From Calditrichaeota bacterium AABM5.125.24 (GTDB taxonomy: Bacteria > Electryoneota > AABM5-125-24 > Hatepunaeales > Hatepunaeaceae): 9,890 nt of DNA. The notes under the pieces were generated by a model, which had not been told where the DNA came from, did no database searches, and saw only the letters and a list, made by a program, of their open reading frames with translations. Numbering within the stretch: the first letter of the stretch is position 1; each line of letters begins with the position of its first letter. Shown piece after piece: positions 1 to 5,942 of the stretch. The translations under genes were made by a program, and so were the position numbers. The stretch spans positions 1 to 9,890 of the forward strand of contig MWJR01000142.1 in assembly GCA_002127415.1 (NCBI GenBank), written 5' to 3'.

Positions 1-123
1 GCACTATAATCTGCCCCCATTAATAGAGAACTCAAAACAGAAAATAGAAGAGAGAAATACTTTGATGACTTTCCTCTAAGCGAGAAATGTAACAAGTGAA
101 TTCTTGTTTGGTTGAAAAACACA

Positions 124-160
124 TACCCCCCCTTACTCCCCCCCTGCAATAGCAGGGGGG
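124..160. repeat. C-rich palindromic repeat, copy 1
   Basis: Two C-runs are followed by a perfect 9-bp stem (139-147 with 152-160) closed by an AATA loop. A related copy lies in the opposite orientation at 4517-4551, just before folP, with the same order of C-run, short spacer, C-run and a TGC/GCA stem. That makes it an interspersed repeat rather than a chance hairpin. It sits 50 bp upstream of the first gene, so it lies in that gene's leader or promoter region. The rest of 1-209 is AT-rich and shows no gene that I can support. Confidence 0.65.
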
Positions 161-209
161 AAATCAAAGATCGCTTATAGAGTCACTTCATAGATACTAT
201 TTAGAGAAT

Positions 210-1490
210 ATGCTTAAGGAAATCTTCAAATCACTCATAGTTGCTATCTATTATATTTTAATTGCTGCCACTTCAATCAACGCCGCCCCCAGGCTTCTGA
301 TCCCGATGGACCTGTCCCAGCGCGACCACCTGAAGGCCTACGGCATCGCCTACTGGACGGTCAAGCAGGGAGGCAAGGCCGAGTGGCTGCTCAACTACCG
401 CCACGGTTCGTTTATCTGCGACCACTACCCGCAGCTCGAGCGGCTGTGCCGGATCAGGGGAGTGACCTTCGAGACCCTGACCGGCCCGCAGACGGCCGGG
501 ATTTATGCCGAGATCGAGGGATCGAATATGGAGGCGGTGCCGCTCGAGAAGGCCCCCCACATCGCGGTCTATGCCCCGGAAGGCTACGATCCGTGGGACG
601 ACGCAGTTATGCTGGCGCTGACCTACGCCGAGATCCCGTTCGACCAGATCTACGACGACGAGGTCCTGCGCGGGAACCTCGACCAATACGACTGGCTGCA
701 CCTGCATCACGAGGATTTCACCGGCCAATTGGGGAAGTTCTACCGCTCATACAAGAACGCCGCCTGGTATCAGGAGCACCTGGCGCGGGACGAATCGCGA
801 GCGCTGCGCTGGGGCTACCCGTCGGTCAGCGAGCTGAAGAAGGCGGTGGCGCGGGAGATCAAGGTATATGTCCGGCGGGGCGGGTTCCTGTTCTCGATGT
901 GTTCGGGAACCGACAGCTTCGACATCGCCCTTGCCGCCGAGGGGGTGGATATCGTGGACATTCCTTATGACGGCGACCCGCCCGACCCGGATGCACAGAA
1001 GCGGCTCGACTATTCGAAGTCTCTGGCCTTCTATAACTTCACACTCATTACCGACCCGAACATCTACGAGTTCTCTGACATCGATATGACGATGGAGTCG
1101 GGGCGGGGCTACAAGGGCGAGGAGGGGGACTACTTCACGCTGTTCGAGTTCTCAGCCAAATACGACCCGGTGCCGACGATGCTGACCCAGTGTCACACCG
1201 CGGTGGTGAAGGGGTTTATGGGGCAGACCACCTCCTTCCGCCGGTCGCTGGTCAAGCCGTCGGTGGTGGTGATGGGGCAGTATGAGGGGCGCGAAGAGGT
1301 CAAATACCTGCACGGCAACTACGGCCAGGGATTCTGGACCTTCTACGGCGGCCACGATCCGGAGGACTACCGTCACTTCGTCGGCGACCCCCCGACTAAC
1401 CTGGAGCTGCACAAGAACTCACCGGGATACAGACTGATCCTCAACAACGTCCTCTTCCCGGCGGCCAGGAAGAAGAAATTGAAGACGTAA
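210..1490 (+). CDS. Secreted protein with amidotransferase-like fold, 'asparagine synthetase B'-labelled family
   Basis: This 426-residue protein begins with a signal peptide (a hydrophobic stretch at about residues 8-24, with likely cleavage after I-N-A near 25), so it should act outside the cytoplasm. The mature start, with I-P-M-D followed by H-L-K-A-Y-G-I-A-Y-W (31-49) and L-L-N-Y-R-x-G-S-F (60-68), matches from memory a family common in Bacteroidota-like genomes that databases often label 'asparagine synthetase B'. I see neither an N-terminal Cys nucleophile nor an AsnB PP-loop, so that label looks wrong. The segment G-G-F-L-F-S-M-C-S-G (224-233) resembles the nucleophile elbow of class I glutamine amidotransferase-like or ThuA-like folds, with Cys231 as the candidate nucleophile and Y-G-G-H-D (379-383) near the end. 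The actual function is unknown. The Shine-Dalgarno site is weak; the ATG is chosen because the signal peptide starts there. The first 25 codons are strikingly AT-rich compared with the body. Confidence 0.85.
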   Translation: MLKEIFKSLIVAIYYILIAATSINAAPRLLIPMDLSQRDHLKAYGIAYWTVKQGGKAEWLLNYRHGSFICDHYPQLERLCRIRGVTFETLTGPQTAGIYAEIEGSNMEAVPLEKAPHIAVYAPEGYDPWDDAVMLALTYAEIPFDQIYDDEVLRGNLDQYDWLHLHHEDFTGQLGKFYRSYKNAAWYQEHLARDESRALRWGYPSVSELKKAVAREIKVYVRRGGFLFSMCSGTDSFDIALAAEGVDIVDIPYDGDPPDPDAQKRLDYSKSLAFYNFTLITDPNIYEFSDIDMTMESGRGYKGEEGDYFTLFEFSAKYDPVPTMLTQCHTAVVKGFMGQTTSFRRSLVKPSVVVMGQYEGREEVKYLHGNYGQGFWTFYGGHDPEDYRHFVGDPPTNLELHKNSPGYRLILNNVLFPAARKKKLKT

Positions 1491-1516
1491 GGAAAACATT
1501 ATACGCGGAGCGCTGA

Positions 1517-1612
1517 CCCCCGCTTTCGCGGGGGCATGCTTCAGTCGGCGACCTTCAGGATAAATCTGTCCAGCAATCTCCGCCTTCGCGGGGACAAGGC
1601 TGGACAGGCCAC
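1517..1612. repeat. Tandem hairpin repeat, CTTTCGCGGGG type
   Basis: Two hairpins lie between the first two genes. The first is a perfect 7-bp stem, CCCCCGC (1517-1523) with GCGGGGG (1528-1534), around a TTTC loop. The second is a 9-bp outer stem, CTGTCCAGC (1566-1574) with GCTGGACAG (1599-1607), enclosing an inner CCGC/GCGG hairpin. The string GGACAAGGCT at 1592-1601 recurs at 3215-3224, again followed shortly by GGCCAC, which marks a dispersed family. No T-run follows the first stem, so it is not a textbook terminator. Confidence 0.6.
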
Positions 1613-1648
1613 CCGGATATTCAAAAAGCTGAAGAGTATTATACGAAA

Positions 1649-2515
1649 TTGACGACTCTGCGCTACTTACTTCTCTGGCTGCTGGCGTTGGGGTTCACCC
1701 TCGGCGTCGCCACCTACCAGCGCCAGACCGGGCCGACATATCCGATTGAAGCGTCAGCACAGTTGGGGCCGACCGAGTTCACCTACAGCCTCAAACGGAC
1801 CCACGGCGGCGAAGGGGATCACCCGGTCGAGATAAAGATCAACGATTCGATGGCCGAGGGGTTGGTGATCTGGAAGCGATATAAACTCGACGAACCGCTG
1901 CAGCAGGTGCCGATGGTGTGGGAGGAGGGTCGGCTGGTGGCCTACCTGCCCCATCAGCCACCCGCTGGCAAGCTCGAGTATAAGGTCCTGCTCCGGCGCG
2001 GGGTGGATAATCTGGTTCTGCCATCCGGTGAGTCGGCGGTCATCCGCTTCAAGGGGGCGGTGCCGGCGGGGGTGCTGATACCACATATCCTTTCAATGTT
2101 CGCCGCTCTGCTGATGGCGGCTCGCACGGCTCTGGCAGCGATATTCAGGCACAAGACCCGCCCCCTGGCCTGGGTGACGCTGGCTCTGGTGGTCGTCGGG
2201 GGGCTCATCCTCGGGCCGATTGTGCAGAGATATGCCTTCGGCGCCTTCTGGACCGGCTGGCCGCTCGGCGAAGACCTTACCGACAACAAGACCGCGGTGA
2301 TGGCCCTGGCCTGGCTGATCGCGATCTGGAGGCTCAGGGGCGAAAGTGGTGAGCACAGGGGTCGGTGGTGGACGGTCGGGGCGACAGTCGTCACCTTCAC
2401 GGTGTTCCTTATCCCCCATAGTATGCACGGCAGCGAATTGGACTGGAGCGAACTGCCGCAAGAACAGGCGGCAACTGCGGCGGACATGCCCCTATCAAAA
2501 GATGGATTTTGGTGA
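1649..2515 (+). CDS. Conserved multi-pass membrane protein of unknown function
   Basis: This 288-residue protein has five likely membrane segments at about 5-21, 138-156, 173-191, 213-229 and 241-256. A soluble, beta-rich domain of about 115 residues lies between the first and second segments, probably on the outer face of the inner membrane. The loop before the fourth helix carries W-T-G-W-P-L-G-E-D-L-T-D-N-K (201-214), a polar cluster that looks conserved and functional. The last helix ends in I-P-H-S-M-H-G, with two histidines that could bind metal or haem. I recognise the type only as a 'conserved hypothetical membrane protein'. The start is a TTG, chosen because the first membrane helix begins directly after it and no ATG or GTG lies close by; a weak GAAGAG at 1631-1636 lies upstream. 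It follows the secreted protein by 158 bp in the same direction, so co-transcription is possible across the repeat. Confidence 0.75.
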   Translation: MTTLRYLLLWLLALGFTLGVATYQRQTGPTYPIEASAQLGPTEFTYSLKRTHGGEGDHPVEIKINDSMAEGLVIWKRYKLDEPLQQVPMVWEEGRLVAYLPHQPPAGKLEYKVLLRRGVDNLVLPSGESAVIRFKGAVPAGVLIPHILSMFAALLMAARTALAAIFRHKTRPLAWVTLALVVVGGLILGPIVQRYAFGAFWTGWPLGEDLTDNKTAVMALAWLIAIWRLRGESGEHRGRWWTVGATVVTFTVFLIPHSMHGSELDWSELPQEQAATAADMPLSKDGFW

Positions 2516-2530
2516 GAAATAGAGGACTAA

Positions 2531-2590
2531 TCCACCTGCGGCGGATGGCGGACAGAGCCTGCCCCAGCGAAAGCTGGGGAATGTCCGCCA
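2531..2590 (+). repeat. 60-bp palindromic repeat A, copy 1
   Basis: This is a two-tier hairpin. The outer arms are TGGCGGACA (2546-2554) and TGTCCGCCA (2582-2590). Inside is a perfect stem, CCCCAGC (2562-2568) with GCTGGGG (2573-2579), closed by a GAAA tetraloop. The whole 60 bp recurs in reverse complement at 3018-3077 with only four mismatches by my alignment. The two copies flank ybaB. It could stop or protect the transcript of the membrane protein gene that ends 15 bp upstream. Confidence 0.85.
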
Positions 2591-2660
2591 CACCTGTATA
2601 AAGATATACCCATTACCCATTAACACTATTCAAACATCCCTAAGAAAATCCATTATCACA

Positions 2661-2664
2661 GGAG
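2661..2664 (+). promoter_or_regulatory. Shine-Dalgarno site of ybaB
   Basis: GGAG lies six bases before the ATG at 2671. It is one of the few clear ribosome-binding sites in the window and fixes the ybaB start. Confidence 0.7.
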
Positions 2665-2670
2665 ATCCAG

Positions 2671-3000
2671 ATGAAAGGACCCAAAGGGCAGATGGGCCAG
2701 ATGTTGAAACAAGCCCAGAAGATGCAGGCTGAGCTGGCCAAAGCCCAGGAGGAGATCGCACAGATGGAGGCGGAGGGCTCCGCCGGGGGTGGCGCGGTGG
2801 TGGCGAAGGTCAACGGCCGGATGGAACTGGTGTCGCTCAAGATTGATCCAGAAGCGGTCGATCCGGACGACGTCCAGATGCTGGAAGACCTGGTGATGGC
2901 GGCTATAAATCAGGCGGTTAGAGAGGTCAGGGAGCGCTCCGAGGAGCGACTGGCACAGGCCGCGGGACCTATGGGCGGGATGATGGGGCTGCCGCTTTAG
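2671..3000 (+). CDS. ybaB: Nucleoid-associated protein, YbaB/EbfC family
   Basis: At 109 residues this is the usual length for the family, which forms dimers that bind DNA and help organise the nucleoid. The N-terminal half is a charged, Gln/Ala/Glu-rich amphipathic helix (about 6-35) with the family's M-L-K-Q-A-Q-K-M-Q pattern. Next come a Gly-rich turn (36-42), beta strands with V-x-V-N-G-x-M-E-L-V-S-L-K-I-D-P (45-60), and a helix (66-95) with L-E-D-L-V-x-A-A-I-N-x-A. The tail is Met/Gly-rich (M-G-G-M-M-G), also typical. In many bacteria ybaB sits between dnaX and recR; neither is present here, as the neighbours are a membrane protein and, after a long gap, an outer-membrane protein. It is bracketed by two inverted copies of repeat A, so it may form its own transcription unit. 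Confidence 0.95.
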   Translation: MKGPKGQMGQMLKQAQKMQAELAKAQEEIAQMEAEGSAGGGAVVAKVNGRMELVSLKIDPEAVDPDDVQMLEDLVMAAINQAVREVRERSEERLAQAAGPMGGMMGLPL

Positions 3001-3017
3001 TCTTTATATCAAGGGGA

Positions 3018-3077
3018 GGGCGGACATTCCCCAGCTTTCGCTGGGGCAGGCTCTGTCCGCCATCCACCGTAGGCGGA
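3018..3077 (-). repeat. 60-bp palindromic repeat A, copy 2 (inverted)
   Basis: This is the reverse complement of the copy at 2531-2590, with the same two-tier hairpin and GAAA-type loop (TTTC on this strand). It starts 17 bp after the ybaB stop codon. Because the copies face each other, a transcript crossing both could also pair them into a long stem with ybaB in the loop. Confidence 0.85.
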
Positions 3078-3116
3078 TTTGTGCGCAGACAGATGACATT
3101 GCCTGACAGGAACAGA

Positions 3117-3233
3117 AGAAACCCGGGTTGCGAGCTGCCCGAACCACCCTGCGCTAGGAGAAACCCGGACATCAATCCCCGCCCCCCGATCATAGTCGGG
3201 GACAAGCTTCGCGAGGACAAGGCTACTCGGGCC
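3117..3233. repeat. Composite repeat stretch
   Basis: This part of the 465-bp gap after ybaB contains a 10-bp direct repeat, AGAAACCCGG (3117-3126 and 3159-3168). It also has a hairpin, CCCCGA (3184-3189) with TCGGGG (3196-3201), and a segment sharing GGACAAGGCT (3215-3224) and a following GGCCAC with the repeat at 1517-1612. I see no credible protein in this gap on either strand. Confidence 0.45.
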
Positions 3234-3265
3234 ACACATCTATAACAAAGGATGGACAGTCGCGG

Positions 3266-3294
3266 TTGGTGAAGCCGCGAATTTCGTTTATATT
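3266..3294 (+). promoter_or_regulatory. Candidate sigma-70-type promoter
   Basis: TTGGTG (3266-3271) and TATATT (3289-3294) are separated by exactly 17 bp, the best -35/-10 pair I found in the gap. It would drive the outer-membrane protein gene with a leader of about 170 nt that contains repeat B (3334-3408). The -35 match is only partial. Confidence 0.3.
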
Positions 3295-3333
3295 ATGACC
3301 CATGATGAGTGCTGGTTACACACCTCGCAGTAA

Positions 3334-3408
3334 GTAGGGTGGGTGTAGTCCGGCAGCTGCCGGACGAAACCCACCGGACATAATGATGGGTTTCTTCACC
3401 CATCCTAC
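3334..3408 (+). repeat. Palindromic repeat B, copy 1
   Basis: Outer arms GTAGGGTGGGTG (3334-3345) and CACCCATCCTAC (3397-3408) pair over 12 bp with one G-T. Inside are a perfect 16-bp palindrome (3349-3364, core GGCAGCTGCC) and a hairpin with arms GAAACCCA (3366-3373) and TGGGTTTC (3387-3394). A second full copy lies at 6918-6989 and a half copy at 6857-6896, so this is a dispersed element of about 75 bp. Copy 1 differs mainly by the inner palindrome and a shorter right side. Confidence 0.85.
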
Positions 3409-3465
3409 ATCTACCAGCGGGTTCAGAATGGTAAAATGCAACTATAAATCGCCCTGGTTAGACTT

Positions 3466-4284
3466 GTGATGAAGATCAATCCCACACGATGTAGTCCAGT
3501 TCGCCGGGCTATTCATCTCCTGCACGCTGCCCTCTGGGTTCTCCTCCTCTTATCCTGGGGGGCGGCGGCACAGGACCTGGCTCAGCGGCCGCTCCAGAAG
3601 CTGATCGACTGCCCCTCAGCCGGCGGACCGGAACCCGGCAGCTACGACTTCGAGCTGCGCGCCTATCCGGACGGCGGGGTGCTGGCGGGGTTCACGGTCG
3701 GCCTGTTCAGGCGCTTCTCATTGGGGCTGTTCTACGGCGGAACCGGGATCATCGGGTTCACCCGGCCCGACTGGAACCCCCAGCCGGGGATCACCGCCTC
3801 CTGCCGATTGATGGACGAGAGCCTCCTCCTCCCAGCACTGGCTGTCGGTTACAACAATCAGGGCTACGGCGACTGGAATGACTCCACCGACCGTTATCAG
3901 TTCAAAGCCAAGTGGTTCTACGCCGCGCTGGGCAAGAACTTCCTCTGGCGGTATCTGGGCGAGACCGGGCTCCACTTCGGGGTCAATATGAACCCGGCAG
4001 AGGGTGATGATGGACAGCTCGACCTCTTCGCTGCCCTGGATCTGCGGCTGGTGCAGCAACTGGCAATCATCTCTGAATGGACTGCCGCTCTCGATGACGA
4101 GAATGACACCGACGGATACGGGGAGGGCCGCGGCTATCTCAACGTCGGGTTGCGTCTCAGCTTCGCCGAAAGGCTGGCGCTCGACCTTCACCTGCGCGAT
4201 ATCCTGAACAACCAGAAGAAGCGGTTTCGCGGCGGTGAGAGCATCGGCCGCGAGATCCGAATAAGCTATATTGAAAGGCTTTAA
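3466..4284 (+). CDS. Predicted outer-membrane beta-barrel protein
   Basis: This 272-residue protein (270 if the ATG at 3469 is used instead of the GTG at 3466) has a basic N-terminus and a hydrophobic core at about 20-31. Likely signal cleavage is at A-A-A/Q-D near residue 35. The mature part alternates polar and hydrophobic residues in short strands separated by turns, such as L-L-P-A-L-A-V-G-Y-N-N-Q-G-Y-G (121-135), F-Y-A-A-L-G-K-N-F (151-159), G-L-H-F-G-V-N (168-174) and G-Y-L-N-V-G-L-R (223-230), and it ends in an I-x-I-x-Y strand. This pattern resembles the YjbH-like barrel proteins associated with exopolysaccharide loci, but no polysaccharide gene is seen nearby. The role is therefore open: pore, anchor or structural protein. 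No good ribosome-binding site precedes either start. The gene appears to stand alone, with repeats on both sides. Confidence 0.7.
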   Translation: MMKINPTRCSPVRRAIHLLHAALWVLLLLSWGAAAQDLAQRPLQKLIDCPSAGGPEPGSYDFELRAYPDGGVLAGFTVGLFRRFSLGLFYGGTGIIGFTRPDWNPQPGITASCRLMDESLLLPALAVGYNNQGYGDWNDSTDRYQFKAKWFYAALGKNFLWRYLGETGLHFGVNMNPAEGDDGQLDLFAALDLRLVQQLAIISEWTAALDDENDTDGYGEGRGYLNVGLRLSFAERLALDLHLRDILNNQKKRFRGGESIGREIRISYIERL

Positions 4285-4302
4285 GCGGTCAGTTTTTGTG
4301 TC

Positions 4303-4330
4303 ATTGCGAGGCGCTAAGCGCCGAAGCAAT
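4303..4330. repeat. Dispersed hairpin repeat, ATTGCGAGG type
   Basis: This is an imperfect hairpin. ATTGC (4303-4307) pairs with GCAAT (4326-4330), and GGCGC (4310-4314) pairs with GCGCC (4318-4322) around a TAA loop, with a GA/GAA internal loop. The 'cattgcgagg...cgaagcaatct' layout matches, from memory, a repeat seen in many environmental bacterial genomes. It begins 18 bp after the stop codon of the barrel protein and may help end or stabilise that transcript. Confidence 0.65.
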
Positions 4331-4430
4331 CTATATTAAAAAGATGGTTCCTCGCTATATCGTGCGGGAGGAACTATCAAATATCAGGGTGACGGGCGTC
4401 ACGCGGGCAGATTTGCTATCCGTCTATCGC

Positions 4431-4455
4431 GGTGTCAGGTTCTCAACCTGACGCC
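4431..4455 (+). repeat. Long hairpin repeat, possible terminator
   Basis: An 11-bp stem, GGTGTCAGGTT (4431-4441) with AACCTGACGCC (4445-4455), contains one G-T pair, has a CTC loop, and is followed by ATTTT. The short T-run makes rho-independent termination possible, separating the barrel-protein gene from folP. The sequence also looks like another dispersed repeat type. The rest of 4285-4554 is made of repeats, with no supported gene. Confidence 0.5.
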
Positions 4456-4516
4456 ATTTTCCGGCAGGTCCCAAGAACCCGGCTCGGCGGACACACCGAA
4501 CCTTATGGTGACACAA

Positions 4517-4551
4517 CCTGCTAATGCAGGGGGGGGCTAAAGGGGGGGTTA
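4517..4551 (-). repeat. C-rich palindromic repeat, copy 2 (inverted)
   Basis: CCTGC (4517-4521) pairs with GCAGG (4526-4530), followed on the + strand by two long G-runs separated by CTAAA. Read in reverse complement it aligns with the copy at 124-160. The second G-run (4542-4548) ends six bases before the folP ATG, where a Shine-Dalgarno site would be. Confidence 0.65.
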
Positions 4552-4554
4552 CAA

Positions 4555-5451
4555 ATGTGTTCACTTCATAGAGAAAACCTTAACCAATTGGAACCCTCAA
4601 CACGTCACTTTCACGCTCGCAGCCTGAGATTCCCCCTCGGCACCAGAACGCTGGTGATGGGGGTCATCAACGTGACTCCGGATTCGTTTTCGGACGGCGG
4701 TGAGGCGTTTGCCTTCGATGCTGCTGTGGAGAGGGGGATACGATTGGCCCTTGAAGGTGCCGATATAATTGACATCGGCGGCGAATCGACCCGTCCCGGA
4801 AGCGAACCGATCTCGCTCGACGAGGAGCTGGCCCGGGTGATACCGGTGGTCGAGGCGCTGGCCGGCAAGGTGGAAGCAGCGATCTCCATCGACACCTACA
4901 AGGCTGATGTCGCAGGTAAGGCGCTTGCGGCGGGAGCCCATATCGTCAACGACATCAGCGCCGGGAACTTCGACCCGGGGATGCCTGAAGTCGTGGCCCG
5001 GATCGGCGCCGGTGTGGTGCTGATGCACATCAAGGGAACGCCACGTGATATGCAGCAGAACCCGACATATGGCGATCTGATGGGTGAGATCAAGGGCTAT
5101 CTGACTGAAGCGGTCCACCGCTTCGAGACGGGTGGGGTGAAACGCGACCGGATTCTGGTCGATCCCGGCATCGGGTTCGGCAAGCTGCTCGATCACAACC
5201 TCGAGCTTATCCGTCGTTTAGGCGAGCTTCAGGGGCTGGCAGCCGGGGTGATGCTCGGGCCGTCGCGCAAGTCGTTCATTGGGACGCTGACCGACCGTCC
5301 GGTCACCGAGCGGCTGGCGGGAACCATCGCAGCGGTTGTGGCAGGCGTTCAAGCCGGTGCCGATGTGGTGAGGGTGCACGACGTCGAACCGGTCATAGAT
5401 GCCCTTAAAGTAGCTGATTATTTGAGGGGAATGAAGGTTGCTGCATCGTGA
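4555..5451 (+). CDS. folP: Dihydropteroate synthase
   Basis: The enzyme joins 6-hydroxymethyl-dihydropterin diphosphate and p-aminobenzoate to make dihydropteroate, a folate precursor, in the cytoplasm. It is the target of sulfonamides. All family signatures are present in order on a TIM-barrel layout: N-V-T-P-D-S-F-S-D-G-G (39-49), G-G-E-S-T-R-P-G-S (75-83), S-I-D-T-Y (111-115), N-D-I-S (132-135), L-M-H-I-K-G-T-P (156-163), D-P-G-I-G-F-G-K (203-210), G-P-S-R-K-S-F (235-241) and V-R-V-H-D-V (272-277). At 298 residues it is slightly long because of about 30 residues before the first strand, so the true start could be downstream of 4555. The AGGGGGGG at 4541-4548 could serve as ribosome-binding site for 4555, although it belongs to a repeat. 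The gene overlaps rimI by 4 bp (GTGA), so the two are translationally coupled. Confidence 0.97.
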   Translation: MCSLHRENLNQLEPSTRHFHARSLRFPLGTRTLVMGVINVTPDSFSDGGEAFAFDAAVERGIRLALEGADIIDIGGESTRPGSEPISLDEELARVIPVVEALAGKVEAAISIDTYKADVAGKALAAGAHIVNDISAGNFDPGMPEVVARIGAGVVLMHIKGTPRDMQQNPTYGDLMGEIKGYLTEAVHRFETGGVKRDRILVDPGIGFGKLLDHNLELIRRLGELQGLAAGVMLGPSRKSFIGTLTDRPVTERLAGTIAAVVAGVQAGADVVRVHDVEPVIDALKVADYLRGMKVAAS

Positions 5452-5900
5452 AATCGGACGCTGATGACCTTGTGGTTCGCGACCTGGAGCCAGGCGATCT
5501 GCATTGGGTAACCAGGATCGAGAGGCGCAGTTTCTCCGACCCCTGGCCAAAGCACTGCTTCCTTATCACTATTATGGGGGGTAACATCTGCTGGGGGCTC
5601 TTCGCAGGCGGCAACCTTATTGGATACCTCATCGCTATGCCCGACCGTGACCGGATACATCTGGCAAACCTGGTCATAGATCACCCTTACCGCCGCCGGG
5701 GGCTGGGACGGATGCTGATGCAAAAACTGTATGAAACCGCAAGATTAAGAAGATGGCAATGCATTACCCTCGAAGTGCGCTCCTCCAACGAGGCCGCCAT
5801 CGCCTTCTACGAGGCCGAGGGGTTCACGCAGATGGCGGTCGAGTCCGGATACTACCAGGGCAGAGAGGACGCCCTTATCTTCAACCGATTAATTTCGTAG
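5448..5900 (+). CDS. rimI: Ribosomal protein S18 alanine N-acetyltransferase, GNAT family
   Basis: RimI uses acetyl-CoA to acetylate the N-terminal alanine of ribosomal protein S18; close homologues can also act on other proteins. The 150-residue length is typical. The GNAT core is visible: L-V-I-D-H-P-Y-R-R-R-G-L-G (75-87) carries the acetyl-CoA pyrophosphate loop (R82-x-x-G85-x-G87), followed by L-E-V-R-x-S-N-x-x-A-I-x-F-Y-x-x-x-G-F (108-126). Glu109 and Tyr121 have the same 12-residue spacing as the proposed base and acid (Glu103, Tyr115) of enterobacterial RimI. The ending Y-Y-x-x-x-x-E-D-A-L-I-F (135-145) is also RimI-like. It starts with GTG inside the folP stop, with GAAGG about 12 bases upstream. 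Its usual neighbour tsaB is absent. The TAG stop lies within the hairpin repeat at 5897-5924. Confidence 0.9.
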   Translation: MKSDADDLVVRDLEPGDLHWVTRIERRSFSDPWPKHCFLITIMGGNICWGLFAGGNLIGYLIAMPDRDRIHLANLVIDHPYRRRGLGRMLMQKLYETARLRRWQCITLEVRSSNEAAIAFYEAEGFTQMAVESGYYQGREDALIFNRLIS

Positions 5901-5924
5901 GGGCGCACGGCCATGCGCCCTTAC
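5897..5924. repeat. Dispersed hairpin repeat, GTAGGGGCGCA type
   Basis: Arms GTAGGGGCGCA (5897-5907) and TGCGCCCTTAC (5914-5924) pair over 11 bp with one G-T, closing a CGGCCA loop. From memory this is a widespread repeat type in environmental genomes. It overlaps the rimI stop codon (5898-5900) and fills most of the 42 bp before accD, so it is probably transcribed within the folP-rimI-accD message. Confidence 0.7.
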
Positions 5925-5942
5925 ATAGAAATGCCATAGACA

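Noticed and set aside
1954..2487. Long open frames on the - strand opposite the membrane protein (and likewise 3718-4329, 4597-5196, 6192-6707, 8534-9061)
   Set aside because: In GC-rich coding DNA long antisense frames are common. The + strand products show clear domains, membrane helices or signal peptides, while the antisense products show none.
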